A stretch of 64,000 bases of DNA from NCBI RefSeq assembly GCF_964275005.1, contig NC_092705.1, positions 2,060,071 to 2,124,070 on the forward strand, given 5' to 3'. Positions within the stretch are counted from its first letter, which is position 1. Each line of letters starts with the position of its first letter. Shown here in pieces: positions 27,632 through 39,800 of this stretch. Below the pieces are notes generated by a model. It saw only the letters and a program-made list of their open reading frames with translations. It had not been told where the DNA came from and made no database searches. Source of the DNA: Diadema setosum (taxonomy: Eukaryota; Echinodermata; Echinoidea; Diadematoida; Diadematidae). A program made the position numbers and the translations under genes.

Positions 27632-29142
27632 TGTTTATGTCTCGCTTACATAATGGTCAGTTGCCATCTTCTTTTTTCTCACTATTTTGATTAAACAAGG
27701 ACATACGTTCTTATCACACAAGACAATCTGACAAGTTTCATTTATAAAATCCCAAAACAGTGATGGCTCTGAAATCTGTTAGACACACCGGACCCGATGT
27801 TTGGAATTCTCTTCCTTCTGAAATTCGAAGTTTAAAGTCCATTGTACTCTTTTAAGAAAGCTGTAAAAACAATGTTGTTTTCTGGATATCAGTAATTCCA
27901 TTGTCATTGTTAATGTATTATACACGAAATTCTTTCGCAGAAGTATCGACGCATTTAATTTATTACGTAATTATGTAACCGACCATGACCTGTATCAACT
28001 GTTCACCTGCACCTCGGTGAGAAAATATTTTGTTATGCCTTGCTAATCAATGATACAGGTGATCTTACTTTGTGTAAACCTTTAGTGAAAGCAGACAGAC
28101 CTCTCCTTTCCCTTTCTCCTTTCAACTATCCTATCTCCATGCAAGTCATCCTTCCCTCCTATTCTCCTTCCGATGTATATTATAATAATAAGTGTGTACG
28201 GGGGCTGCACGCAAATCAAGCCACGCTTATGCTGTAGCCCCACTGTATTATCAAGGAGGTGTAAGAGTTGGAGTTCCAACTGGCTGTAATTACTCAAACA
28301 GTTGCCAGATTTCTATTGATGTACAAAAGAATTCCGCAGGTGCACTTGTGCTTTTGATGATCGATGTTCGACGCCGCCGTCTTGCTGAGCAATCTGAAGA
28401 TTCATTTTGAACGTTATTATAATGTTGGCCATATTTCACTTATTTATTTATTAAATGAAATGAAATTTCACTTAATGATAAAGCATGTAAAACAAAAGTC
28501 AAAAAGTTGTGCAAAAGTGTAAATCAGAGCTGTATCATGTGAAAATATTTAAAACTGTACCATCCTTGAAAGCTGGTTTTATCACTTTTCCCCTTAATTT
28601 CCACAAATGAAACTGATATGGAATAATCTTCAAGTATAATTCTTTATTGATAGACATGTCAGATTAGTGCCCGGGTATTCCCAGTCGAGTAATTTTCATC
28701 TTTATTTCAGTATTTTTTGCCCAATTTCTATTCGCGCGTCCTTGTGTCAGTACAACCTACCTTTTATACGACAGTATAGCGAAAAGTAATTACCATCACA
28801 AAGAAATATCTTCTTAGAAAGTGGCTGGTGATTATGCAATGAGACACGAGTCAATTGTCTTCCTATCTGCGTGGCAGATCCTGTTTGGCACATGCTTCAA
28901 ATATTTTTGAGTGGCGGCATCGAACATCTAGTAAAGAAAATGAGACAGTTGTGACTTCATTCTCTTGAACCTCCTTGGTTGTACATTTTGCTGTATATTG
29001 CTGTGCAAAGGCAATGAAGGAAAAAATATTCTGTGAACAACTTATATTTATGCTTGTACATGAATGTGCATGTGCAATGATGATACAGAAACCAATAAAT
29101 CAAATCAAATCAAATCAAATCAAATCAATCAAATCAAATCAA
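27632..29142 (+). mobile_element. LINE inserted into the old LINE, (AAATC)n tail
   Basis: Flanked by ATGAT (27627-27631 and 29143-29147). Codes near its start for a LINE C-terminus (SVRHTGPDVWNSLPSEIRSL, 27780-27840) with the stop soon after. Then 1.2 kb of 3' UTR and a tail of CAAAT repeats (29098-29142). A different LINE subfamily from its host. Confidence 0.75.
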
Positions 29143-29147
29143 ATGAT

Positions 29148-29505
29148 CTACGAAATCATTTATATAAATGATAAACAACAGCGGACCTACTAAACTTCCC
29201 TGTGGGACCCCATAGTTGGTATTTAACATTTGTGAGTTACAACCATTTAAAGAGACATATTATTGCTTCCTGTTCATGAGGTAGCTCCTGAACCACTCCA
29301 AGGCCTTCCCACGCATTCTGTAATGATGTAATTCATTAACTAAAATATCATGATTTATGGTGTCGAAGGACTTGGAGAAGTCCAGGAACAAACCTATCAG
29401 ATGAGAAGATTTGTCGATAGCATGCGCCACTTTTTCTATAATACTCCATAATGCATGCATATAGTGCTATGCTTTTGCCTAAATCCAGGCGCAATCTGAG
29501 AATGT
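29148..29505 (-). mobile_element. Old LINE relic, 5' part, minus strand
   Basis: Upstream half of the relic split at 27632: [20 protein letters not shown] and [15 protein letters not shown]. The 5' truncation point is near 29505, only about 40 bp past the stop codon of gene B. Confidence 0.82.
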
Positions 29506-29542
29506 GAAAATATAAAAAACTTGTTATGCTCCGTTGCACAAT

Positions 29543-29755
29543 CTAGAACTCGGTTTCATCCAGTCGAGGTTCAGGGCTGGCCGAATTCATTGCTGCGTCT
29601 TCACTTTTTGGCATCAATTGTTCCCTCTCCTCTTGAGTACTAGTACTCGGCCGTGAAGTCATTTCCATCACATTATCTGCCTGGACTGCTGAAGTAGTGG
29701 CACTACGTTTGCCACTGCCACCGCCACTAGAGGCAACCTGTGGATTCTCGAGGTC
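29543..29755 (-). CDS. Gene B exon 6, cytoplasmic tail and stop
   Basis: Acceptor TTCATCGGCAG|GACCTC, 70 codons and TAG. Starts DLENPQVASSGGGSGK, ends PEPRLDETEF. QLMPKSEDAA is matched by LLPRNGDAA in the last exon of C, which supports it as a real tail. STQE at STSTQEERE is a possible TRAF-binding site. Confidence 0.75.
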   Translation of the reverse strand, partial: DLENPQVASSGGGSGKRSATTSAVQADNVMEMTSRPSTSTQEEREQLMPKSEDAAMNSASPEPRLDETEF

Positions 29756-32700
29756 CTGCCGATGAATATCATGACAAAGTAAAGAATGACATGACATGTA
29801 CAGAGGTCTCTATCGGTATATATACTCGGAAATGGCGACAAACTTTAGGAAGCTAGAATAACCAGCCAGTCATCTAATCTACATACCACATTTCAATGAA
29901 ACTCATTGACTGATTGACGTTATTACATTACAAAAATTCATAGAGCCAGGTTGACCTCTTACTCTGCCAACAGATGAATCAGCGAGGGCAGTTACCTATC
30001 AATGCTTTTTCGTTACCCATTGTTCACCACTATGCAAAACTTGAAGATAGCCATGCAAAGAATACAAAATTCGAATGAAATCCATGCAGTCAAAAATGCA
30101 TTAGATTCCTCCCTATACACTGTACGGTAAAATTGGAAGAAATCAAATAAATGATGTAAAATTTCAAAGCAGTTCCATCAAAAATGCATTTCCTACTGTC
30201 GTCCACTCGTCGACCACCCCCCCCCCCCCCATTCCCACTTGCCTAGCAGTGCGGGGACTGCAGACCGACTTACCGGTAGTTGATTGTCACCATCACCGTC
30301 ACCGTCCCCGCCGTCGCCACTGGATGAGGCCTGGGAGGTTCGCTGATGAATATAAACCATCATTACAGAAATAAAAAGTAGGAAGATATGAAGTTTCCTA
30401 CGGATTACTCTTTTGTTATTTTTTTTTTTGAGACAGCAAACAAATTCCATACAGCTAGAGTGCACAAGGAGTTACTAAAGCGAGCTACAGTAACTCTTTG
30501 AAATGCCCAAAACATTCAAATCCAACCATTTTATGAATAAAGTCCATCCATCCATAACAAATTTGTTGCATGTCAAACTTTCATCCATTCAGGTTGACCC
30601 TTTTAACCCTGTCCCAGTCGGATCAATGGTGCAACCTGCAATATTATGTGTATCAATGATTTTTCCCATCCACCGTACACAACTACACACAAAATGTAAA
30701 TAAAACCTAGACAGCAATGTCTTTCCCTACCCATCGTACAATGATATAGAACAAACAAACAAACAAACACACACACACACACACACACAAACAAACAAAC
30801 AAACAAACAAACAAACAAACTTTAAAAAACAACAACAAACACCGGAAGATAATGATGTATATAATGCAACATTTGGATGAAATCCAGTCCAAAAATGTCT
30901 TTTCCTCCCCATGAGGTGCACCACAATACAAAACTGAATCTATTTATATACACAATAAGACCCCGTTTTGCCCTTAGAAATCGAGACAATACAGGAACTA
31001 TCAAAATGAACAATACATATGCTATTGAATTGTCCTATGGTGCACATCTACACTGATCTCTAACTCTAGTTACATAAAGATCAGTGACACCTTCAGCGAT
31101 ATCCGTTAAGAAATGGGACCATTATCATGTCCACAAGAAATGTGAGGCGGCGTATTGCCGCTGAATTCAGAACATTTCGGGAGACTCTTCCGGGGATACG
31201 CTAGAGAAATTACCCCAAAAACAAAACAAAACAAAACAAAACAAAATAAAACCAAACAAAACAAAACAAAACAGCGAACAAAGAAACACGAAATGATAAT
31301 GAAGTTTTTCGTAATACGTGTAGCGAAGTATTCCATGTCAGATCGGTTGTGTATTCATAATCAAGTGCTTGCGACCGCAAATATGAATTTGTGCTTTGGA
31401 ATAATTAATTATTACTGATGACACGCGACAAACTGCAGAGTGAATAAGCAGAGTGCACGAACCTTCGTGCGTAAGGTAGATTGGATTCATACATATTGAT
31501 ATATACTTGTACTTAATTCACTTTCGTTGATTTCTTACTTCATTGTTTCTCTGTATCAGACGACTTAACCAGCTGAAAAAATTCAATTTCCATAGAAGAC
31601 ACACCACCAGTGCCAGGATCATGAGGATAAAGAGAAGACAGAGAACACAGATCACTATCAGTGTCACATGCAGATGATAGAGCGACGAACCTGTCAATGT
31701 CAAAAAGAGTTTGGGTATCAATTTACGTAGTAATGAACGCATTCATTATTACATAATTATAGCTATTTAATGCTTATAACGTATTTGTTTTAGTTGCAGT
31801 TGCTTTGGTCGATTGGAAATTTGTGTTAAAGGTGGAGGTTTGTCTAACCTGCACACCATGTATTCTTGTACACTTGGAACAGTCTTAATCACATGTGTCC
31901 ATTCCATTGGAATGGGTTTAACAGTGATTTCACATTCACCATGTTGACAATGTCTGCATGCTTTAAACTTTACGTAGTATCTAAATCAATGCTTTCTTTA
32001 TTTTCAGCATCCTTTATCCCCCCCCCCCTTCTTGATCTCTGATTTTTTAATCACTTAAGCTAGCTTGCACTTGGTATATTCCTGCAATCCTAAGAGATTC
32101 TGTCACGAATAACCACTTAAATCCAATGTTTGACGCAGCATTTGATTTCTTGTCGGGCATTAACACTAATATTTGAAAACTCTCAATTCTATATTTGTTT
32201 TTTTTTCAGTTTCTTGTCTCTTGAAGTTAATTGCAGTAGCAAGGTATTTGAATTGTTTACTTTATTCTACACAGCATTTGCATTTCTTCGAATACTTAAG
32301 ATTAAGTGGTGTGTTAAGCTTTCGTTTGTTTAACTTGTGCTTACAATGTCCAGATAGTGACTATAATATGCATCCCTCGCAGTATCTTGCCTAAAGTCGT
32401 ATAACATGGTGCGGCTTGACGACTCAACATTATCACTTTCTCAGACGAGGAACAGATAGAAAAGCAAGCGATATACACACTTCTAAATTTGTGGGGCCAC
32501 CAAAACATATAATTCATGAAACAATGGGTTCCGACATCTATTTCTGGTGGCCCTGGGCCGCTGGCCCACCGCTAAAAATGTCGAGCCTTGTATTAGACCT
32601 ATTACATTATAGATATAAAAACTATTCCTGGTATTCACCAATGGTCATTGATTTAGTATACATTTTCCCTCCGATAAACACAATACCTGGGTCAGGAACA

Positions 32701-34793
32701 TTCTTCTGTGTAGTCTTTTCGGTAGTCATTGTTAACTCAGCTGCGGTAGTTGATTCCGTATAGAGTTCTGTGGTTGATCCAGCACAGAGTTCAGCCGTTG
32801 ATCCCGTATAGAGTTCTGTTGTTGATTCTTGTGAAGTCGTCGTTGGTTCGGTGTTGGTACTTTTACAGACTGTGTTTGACGTATCGGTGCAATGAGCAAT
32901 GAGTCGTTTGTTCGTTCCACAGTCCGAACATTTGTGACAAATCGTGCACCGATTGAAATGCTCTTTGAGGAAAAATTTATCCCCACAAGCGTTACATCTA
33001 TACAGGGGAGAAAAAAAGACATGTCTATCCCTCTATACACTTGAAATAAAGGAAAGAATTCGATTGACATAACAATTCATAATACGCAAAAACCAATGCA
33101 TATATGTAATCTGTGCTGGAAAAGCTTTTGATATGACAATAAGTTACAAAAAAAAAGTTACAGTTGAAAAATATGTCTTGAGTCTTGATAGAAAGATTGC
33201 TAAATCAACATTCATAACAAACGTTTGGAAACTATCCAAATGCTACATCAAGATAAAGATCAAGATCAGTTTTCAAGAATTATGATCATAATCCTCCGCA
33301 GTGATTTTTTACAATGTTTTATTCCCTAGACATTTGATACAAAATGCTCTATACACGCGACTTTTACACTCTTGTTCTTACAAAAAGGCCCTACCGTGGG
33401 AGGGGGTATCCCCCTCCCACACCGTCCCCCGCTCGGTCGCTTCGCTCCCTCGCCGAGGTTCTCACACCGTCACATAATGTATAACCCCGTATATGTTATA
33501 ATCATAGTCCTCCACAGTGATTTTCCCACTATGTAAAATGAATAGTTTTCATAAGTTATGATCATAGTCCAAGTTATGATCACAGTCCTTCGCAGTTTTT
33601 TTTATTTTTCACTATGTTTAATTCCTTAGAAATTTAATTTAATATGCTCTATAAACGCGACTTTACACACTTGTTTTTACAGAAAGTCCCTCGCCGAGAA
33701 TCTCACACCGTCACATAATGTACCCTCGTATGTTATAATCACAGTCCATCACAATGATTTTTCCACTATGTGAAAATGAATAGTTTTCGTATGTTATGAT
33801 CATAGTCGAAGTTATGATCATAGTCCTTCGCAGTGATTTTTTTTTGCTATGTTTAATTCCCTAGAAATTTGATTTAAAATGCTATATAAACGCGACTTTA
33901 CACACTTGTCTTTACAAAAACTCCTTACCGTGGGAGGGGATATCCCCCTCCCACACCCTCCCCCGCACCCTCCCCCGCACGGTTGCTTCGCTCCCTCGCC
34001 GAGGATCACACACCGTCACATACTGCATAAGTTGTTATTTTCGCGAAGGTTTAATGTACGCAGAAATAACAGCGTACACAGTAATGACCCCCCCCCCCCC
34101 ATACAGTAATGTACCCCAATATAGTCCTTCAGATTCGTGTATGTAAAAAAATCTCGCAGGTTACATTTAGTGTCAAAACGCACCCCTCCCCCCTCTTGGA
34201 AAAAAAAGCTGATGACGCCCCTCCAATTGATTTAAAAAGTAAAAGAAAAGCTTTATTCTGCTTGTGGAGTTTCCTTTTTGTTGTTCTTAGTTGGTTATCT
34301 CGTGCGTCAGCCTAATAAAGTTTAGGAAAGAGCCCAGTCTCCGGACCGGCAAGTACCCGCTTGCTTATGCGAATATTGGCGGTTGGACTAGGAATATTGT
34401 AGAGTCCAGTGGTAGTTTTTTTCACGTTTTAGTTTTCTCACGTATTAGTGTCTTCATCGGCACTGAGACATGAATCGATATTGCTCTGGCTCAACTTGCA
34501 GAGTATGATATGAGTGGCACCGTCCGGGCAATCAGAACTCTTGTTGTTCGTCGATTCCTGTGAAATGAATTCAGAAAAACATATCAAAGAATACCGCTAA
34601 GAAGGTTTGAGAATATTACACCATCTTATTTTACGTACGCTTTATAAGTCCATCGTTAAGCTTCAAGTATTAGTATTGCATTCGTATCCGTGTGTTGTAG
34701 CTTACTTTCGAAACTTATCATTGTATTGGATTTGTCTATATAATAGTATCATAATACACACACACATACACAGAGAGGAGAGAGAGATATTTC

Positions 34794-34825
<32 letters not shown>

Positions 34826-35045
34826 AGGGGTCTCGACCATGTGGAGAACCAGTGTAGCTTATTATATTTATGTAATATGTATATGAATACATGCCATATC
34901 ACATATTAATTACTTATCAATCAACAACGAGCATTTGACATTAATTTTGTAGTGTACTTACCGCATTCGAAGCCATGCATCTATAGTTCCAGATGAGTGC
35001 AATCGACAGAAGAATATATACAGTATTCTCTTTAAGTGTCGCCAT
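29543..35045 (-). CDS. Gene B: TNF-receptor-superfamily-like membrane protein, complete
   Basis: Six exons: 34962-35045, 34442-34557, 32687-32997, 31539-31690, 30274-30342, 29543-29755; 945 nt, 314 residues plus stop, phases 0, 2, 1, 0, 0. Order: signal peptide, CRD1, CRD2, short Ser/Thr stalk, transmembrane helix, Gly/Asp segment, 70-residue tail. Same architecture as A and C. CRD1 lacks the first cysteine and the LCEPG turn (LCKLS instead), so its fold may be changed; the stalk has about three decayed repeats. The tail holds STQE, which fits the TRAF2-type consensus [PSAT]x[QE]E; no death domain. Inferred: a receptor of the same family that may have diverged in ligand binding. All splice sites are intact, so it could be expressed. 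Confidence 0.78.
29756..30273. other. Gene B intron 5
   Basis: No gene seen apart from the poly-C tract at about 30217-30230 (past the exon 5 donor) and another degenerate copy of the ACCCATTGTTCACCACTATG motif family also present in intron 4. Confidence 0.5.
30274..30342 (-). CDS. Gene B exon 5, Gly/Asp-rich segment
   Basis: 69 nt, same 23 residues as in A (RTSQASSSGDGG...NQLP), donor GTAAGT, phase 0 to 0. Confidence 0.65.
30751..30821. repeat. (CA)n/(CAAA)n microsatellite, gene B intron 4
   Basis: Expanded relative to the A copy at 541-600. Confidence 0.92.
31539..31690 (-). CDS. Gene B exon 4, transmembrane segment
   Basis: 152 nt, acceptor ATTGACAG|GTTCG, donor AATGAA|GTAAGA. Helix LIVICVLCLLFILMILALVV followed by LSRLIQRNNE. 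Read-through would stop at 31518. Confidence 0.78.
32687..32997 (-). CDS. Gene B exon 3, CRD2 and short stalk
   Basis: Acceptor CTGTATAG|ATGTAAC, donor CCCAG|GTATTG; 311 nt. CRD2: CNACGDKFF...CTICHKCSDCGTNKR...SNTVC. Stalk: STTELYTGSTAELCAG then STTELYTESTTAAEL. From NTEPTTTS onward nearly the same as A; before that clearly different. Confidence 0.8.
33276..34060. repeat. Tandem repeat, about three units, gene B intron 2
   Basis: Units from 33276, 33571 and 33809 (about 295, 238 and 250 bp). Shared words: AAGTTATGATCATAGTCC, TCGCAGTGATTTTT, AAACGCGACTTTACACACTT, CTCACACCGTCACATA. GC-rich blocks (GTGGGAGGGG...CCCCTCCCAC, 33397-33420 and 33932-33955) form inverted repeats. Not in A or C. Confidence 0.8.
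34442..34557 (-). CDS. Gene B exon 2, reduced CRD1
   Basis: Acceptor CATTTCACAG|GAATCG, donor AATAC|GTGAGA; 116 nt, phase 0 to 2. Starts ESTNNKSSDCPDGATHIILC. Nine residues shorter than in A, losing the segment with the first cysteine. Confidence 0.75.
34796..34826. repeat. (CA)n microsatellite, gene B intron 1
   Basis: Occupies the place of the TA/GA repeat in A and C. Confidence 0.9.
34962..35045 (-). CDS. Gene B exon 1, signal peptide
   Basis: 28 residues, MATLKENTVYILLSIALIWN then YRCMASNA. Donor G|GTAAGT, phase 0. Same length as in A. Confidence 0.78.
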
Positions 35046-36300
35046 GTTTTCTGTCTCTGAGATGTTAGAGAAATGTATATACGTTGTGTATAAAAAAAAT
35101 GTATCATAATAACCATAATATATCACAAGATATCAAAATGACCATAATAATATATCAAAAAATATCAAAACCACCATGATAATACAAGACAATTAAAAAA
35201 AGGACATGATGATGACAATATTGGTCACATTATAATGGACTATTGAGAAAGGTTTCAAAAATTGTTATTTCTGTCACAAAACTACAATCATTCCCATCAC
35301 GTGTCCACATTATTCTTCCAGTCTATATGAACTGAAGTCTTATCAGTTATTTACACGGCATCAAAATCGGTCATGAACCAATGTATTGCGTTTCAATGTC
35401 AATATGAATTTATTCAACTTGGATCCAGCAAACGAACTGCAAATAATGTAGGATGCGTAAATGTTGCTAAATGAAAACGTAAATACCAACAGTGATGATT
35501 TGGGGAGTCATTGGAAGCAGAAAGCACTATACAGAAATCGATCACAAAAACGTTAAAGACATTCACAAGAGCCTTGGATACTCATATAAGGTGATAGGAC
35601 ACGATCAAAAAACACACACAGGTCTATACACGCAGTTAAAGTAGCCAGACTTGTGTCGAGGTACGAGTGCTCGCACGAGAATTATTTCAAATAGTCTTTC
35701 GCACAGTTTTATTGTTATTATATAAGTTCAAGGCTTGTGCAGGAAATGTACAAGACAGATACATGGGCAACACCATTGCTCTGATAGAGTATTTGCTTTT
35801 CTCAGTGTACACAAAATACGACCATAAATGCCGAGCGCATGTTATCAGCCTATATCTTGTACAGAAGTTATGTAAGTCAACAACCTGAATAGACGTAGTC
35901 CTTTATCATCCATGCTTAAGGAAAAACTAACATTGTATACAAAATATATACGGAATTGGCCTTCACTTCGTTAAAGCTTACTTACGACGGGTTGTGATTA
36001 CTGGTATAATATAGTACCACATGATTTATTTATATAACAACGATCGGAATTAGGACATTGAGTAGGATTTTGTTCTAAGAATGCTTTTATCGTCTATAAC
36101 AGCTCGTGAAACTAATTACCTTACTTTACTTTAATTTACTTTAATAATCAATGTAGATAAAGGCAAATATTACAGAAGTCATTACTCACATCAGGCGCAG
36201 TGCGATGCAGTGATTTCACAAAGTTGAAATCAAAGTTCGTCACATCAGGCTCCCTGCGATGTTTGAAATGCAGTGATTGATCTTCACAAACTTAATGCTC
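35046..36300. other. 5' flank of gene B
   Basis: Diverged counterpart of 4404-4760 (A) and 54170-54500 (C) to about 35460, then, from about 35890, one degenerate unit of tandem repeat family 1. No exon or promoter element called. Confidence 0.55.
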
Positions 36301-37190
36301 GCATTGTGAATGTGACATGTACACTGATCAGCGTACTCATTCTTGCACAAAAAGAGTCCTTACTTATTCAGACGGAGTAACACTTTGAGCAACATGGACC
36401 TTGAACGATGGTACTCCAGCGAGCTAAAGCTTTCTCATTGTATAGCAAGTTAGTGGTGGGAAAGAACGCAGAATACTTTACGCCAACATACAAAAGATAT
36501 ACAAAAAATACGCTATATAGGTTTAGGAATGTACAACTGATCAGCGAATTTGACATCAGTGACTGCTATAGCCTTGTTGATGGGCAGCTGAGAATGCAAC
36601 GTACAAAACCCTTAAATGGCATTTAATTGTCCTATTTATAGTTAGGAAATAACAAAACAAAATGAATGTACCTTCTTGAAATACAATAAAGGATTCAGTT
36701 ATAAACAGATGTCAGATTATATTTGTATCTTCTCCACATCACAATAAGCACATATAGTAATTGGTTGTCTTTAAGTTATTCTTTTGACCCTACTTCCCTT
36801 CATGTCGGATCCTATTTTTGTGATATAGAACCCCTAACCGGCGATAGAACGCATGCAAAGTAAAAAACAAAATCCTTCTTTCGGGAAAACGTCGGCGACG
36901 CCATTTATGCCTTCAAACATGTCCTTATCAACTTCTTTTGACATGGGTGCGTAGTAAAGTGCAGAGCGACCTCACCGGGTCAGTTGCCTGGGTTACCATT
37001 GTATGAAAACGATATACTGCCACGGAACCCTGTAACATGTCACGCATAATGAAGACAATGCACATCACGCACTTCGCATTTTTTGCGAACATTTTTGTTC
37101 AGCTCAGCCCATGCGTGTTGGGGGGGGGGGGGGGCACATACAAAATAAGATAAGTAAACATACACATGTTGTTATGGCGACTGTATGGCT
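36301..37190. other. Non-coding stretch, nothing recognised
   Basis: No coding frame, transposon end or RNA gene recognised. A G run lies at about 37119-37133. Confidence 0.45.
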
Positions 37191-37420
37191 CCGCTATATT
37201 GCATTATTCTCTTAATAGTTCTTGACAATACATGTTGCCAGTGCCAGATGACAGTTTCCCATGATTGGCAAATAATCACTATTTGGTAATACATATACCT
37301 AACACACCAATTTTTGACAATACTCCGAGCCGTTTTTGAAATGTGGGCAAAGGTGATATTTTTTTCACTTGACCTTTGCTAACATGACCCAAATCTCTCC
37401 TACAGAATCAATATGCAGCA
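37190..37420. repeat. Dispersed repeat with GATTGGCAAATAATCA
   Basis: Shares CATGATTGGCAAATAATCA, TGGTAATA, GACAATACT and a TGACCTTTG block with 39155-39310. Probably two old copies of one unclassified repeat. Confidence 0.55.
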
Positions 37421-37595
37421 ATGCTGCATGTTTATAGCAAGTTTAAAAGGTAAAACGTAGTTCTGTGAAGGGCTCAAAATTCATCTCCCACTATTACGAA
37501 TTTGCTTGCAAATATCGAAAGGTTCTACCAGGAAACTCATCTGGTTCATGCGGCTTGCCAGGATATCGAGTTGTTTGGAAGTGTAAAAGCGGTAA

Positions 37596-38055
37596 AGGAG
37601 ACCTCCGGATGATTTTTCAGATTTTTACATTTGAACAGCTATGAATTAGTTATAACTGAGGACAGAGTTTCAGAATTTGTGATAATTGGGATAAAGAATA
37701 AGAATATTCTCAAAATTTAGAACAACTTGCAATAAATAACGATGATGACATGGCAGAGTCACCATAGAATGCATGAGTTGGGGCTCGAGGAAGCAGAACA
37801 AAAGAAGAAGGCATGCATAGATTATACACAGGTGAACTCGCAAGAAAGCGGTATTGTAATGGAATTACACTGCTACATTTCTGAAATATGTGAACCTCCT
37901 ATGTCATCATCCTTGTTCAGTGTAATTTGTTTAAGGTTTTTCAAATTATTGTTTCTCTGCTCAAAAACCTCAATAAATTCCACAAATCTATACATGGAGT
38001 TGTCGATTTATGTACTACATGATGTGAAATTATGAAAATCGTCTGGAATGTCCCT
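37596..38055 (-). mobile_element. TTAA-type MITE, relative of the element at 18691
   Basis: Starts AGGAGACCTCCGGATGATTT, ends AATCGTCTGGAATGTCCCT followed by TTAA. Inverted relative to the copy at 18691-19150. Confidence 0.8.
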
Positions 38056-38179
38056 TTAAGATCGGAATACCCAACTTTTATCCCTGGATGAATGTCCAAA
38101 CGCCCTCTCTGTTCAGTTCTGGGTCGGTAGAACGTCATGTGATGTACGCTCGTACCCAAGCACAGTTTGTAGTAGTAGT

Positions 38180-38184
<5 letters not shown>

Positions 38185-38234
<50 letters not shown>
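38185..38234. repeat. Poly-A run of about 50
   Basis: Uninterrupted A homopolymer after GTAGTAGTAGT; a source for spurious Lys-rich frames. May be an old retroposon tail, but no body was recognised next to it. Confidence 0.9.
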
Positions 38235-38237
<3 letters not shown>

Positions 38238-38239
38238 GG

Positions 38240-39060
38240 CCCTCACTGGAACATTGGAAATGCTAATAGAGGAACGAATGTTAGATAGCCCAGAAAAGGA
38301 AAGAAATTAGCAATGAAACTCTAGTAACGCTATCATCGCACATCAGGAAATATAACCAATTTTCAAAATGGATAATAACACAATGATCTTTTACTCGAGA
38401 TTTGTAGCTACCATTGATACTACACGATTGTTTTGTTGCTGTATGGGGTTTTTGGGCAGGTATATTCTGTGTGTATGTGTTTGAGCGAAATATGGCTATA
38501 CGGTGTGCTGTGATGTGGAGTGCTGTTTAGTGGAAAATGCTGGTAAGGTAAGCGACTGAGAAGTAATGTTCTATAAAAGTATTACGGGCACTGATTACAT
38601 GCATTGATTATGCATATATATTTATGCTCTCCGTTTGACCCCATATCAATAATTGATTTCATCATTCTATAATTCTTGTTGTGACGAGTATGTAGAAGTA
38701 ATGGCTAGATAGACCGCATGATTATTTGCAGTGAATGATGATTAGAAGATTTGATATAGAAGAACCTCATTTATGAAGGACCAATAATTTATTTTGCATT
38801 ATGCTATATTTCATGCAATGCTTTAAATATGTTATGATACTTTTATGTTCAGGTGGAATATGAGGCTGAAAGGGTGCCGATAATGGGAGATGGGGCAGAT
38901 ATAGAGATGGGCATCAAAATAACAATTTCAGGGTTTTTTGAAAATCCCTTTTTTTCAAATAATATTTATTCACTTCCATTCAAATAATACAAGAAACATC
39001 AGTTCAATTTGGTATTACTGTACAAACATAAAAGAATAATTTCTTTAAGATTAAACCCCT
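38240..39060. other. Non-coding stretch, nothing recognised
   Basis: AT-rich DNA with no coding frame, repeat unit or transposon end that I could place. Confidence 0.4.
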
Positions 39061-39068
39061 CGTCTCAG

Positions 39069-39078
39069 GGCGCGCGTG

Positions 39079-39112
<34 letters not shown>
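39069..39112. repeat. (CG)n(CA)n microsatellite
   Basis: GCGCGCGTGCGCGCGC followed by a CA run; alternating purine-pyrimidine, could adopt Z-DNA. Confidence 0.9.
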
Positions 39113-39154
39113 TTTCCCCTATATAAACTTTGTTTTATTTCACCTCAGCCATAA

Positions 39155-39310
39155 CGCATTATTCTGCCGATAGGTCTCCAATACAAAGTTTCACATGATT
39201 GGCAAATAATCATAACCTGGTAATATACCAATTTCCACGACAATACTTTGGAAAATATGGAAAAATACAGTGAAATTGTTAGCATTGTTACATCACCTTT
39301 GACCCGCTGG
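39155..39310. repeat. Dispersed repeat, partner of 37190-37420
   Basis: See the shared words listed for 37190-37420; here followed by ACATCACCTTTGACCC. Confidence 0.55.
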
Positions 39311-39329
39311 TCCACTGACGTCCAGCCTG

Positions 39330-39800
39330 GATTAAAGCAAGAGAAAACGCACTTTGAGAAATCTAAAAACTATCTTTGTCCGCCTCAGCCTACGACAAAT
39401 GAATTGCAAGAAAACATACACAAAACCTGCGTCTGCATATAAATACAAAGTTCACCTTTGAGATCTTGATACTGAAGTGAAGTTCACTATGTTTGAATAC
39501 CATACATAAGAAAGACAAAACTATATAATTTATTGTTTACATATAACGTGTACATTGTATCAGAAACTGAATAACATGATAATGGAATACCTGAAAGACA
39601 TGAGTATTCGAATACAAAGCGTCTCCAAATTCCCTAGGCAATCTAAGTTATCTGTGTCCACCTCATCAGTCTATGAAAGATAATTGCAAGAGTTCGTTCA
39701 CACACATCTAACGATATCTGACAATGTGTGACAGTTTTCGTTTTCGTCGCCTGTAACTTCAATTTTAGAACATCTCCGGTAAGAGCAGTCTTGCCATCAT
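39330..39800. repeat. Tandem repeat family 2, about 1.6 units upstream of B
   Basis: CCTCAGCCTACGACAAATGA, AAGTGAAGTTCACTA, TGAATAACATGATAATGGAA, GATAATTGCAAGAGTTCGTT: the same unit as at 24310-26410. Confidence 0.7.

Larger units (their letters stand above)
30202..32860. repeat. Segmental duplication, B copy of the A/B 3' block
   Basis: Partner of 1-2930; homology ends inside exon 3 between the CRD2 and stalk codons. Confidence 0.9.
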
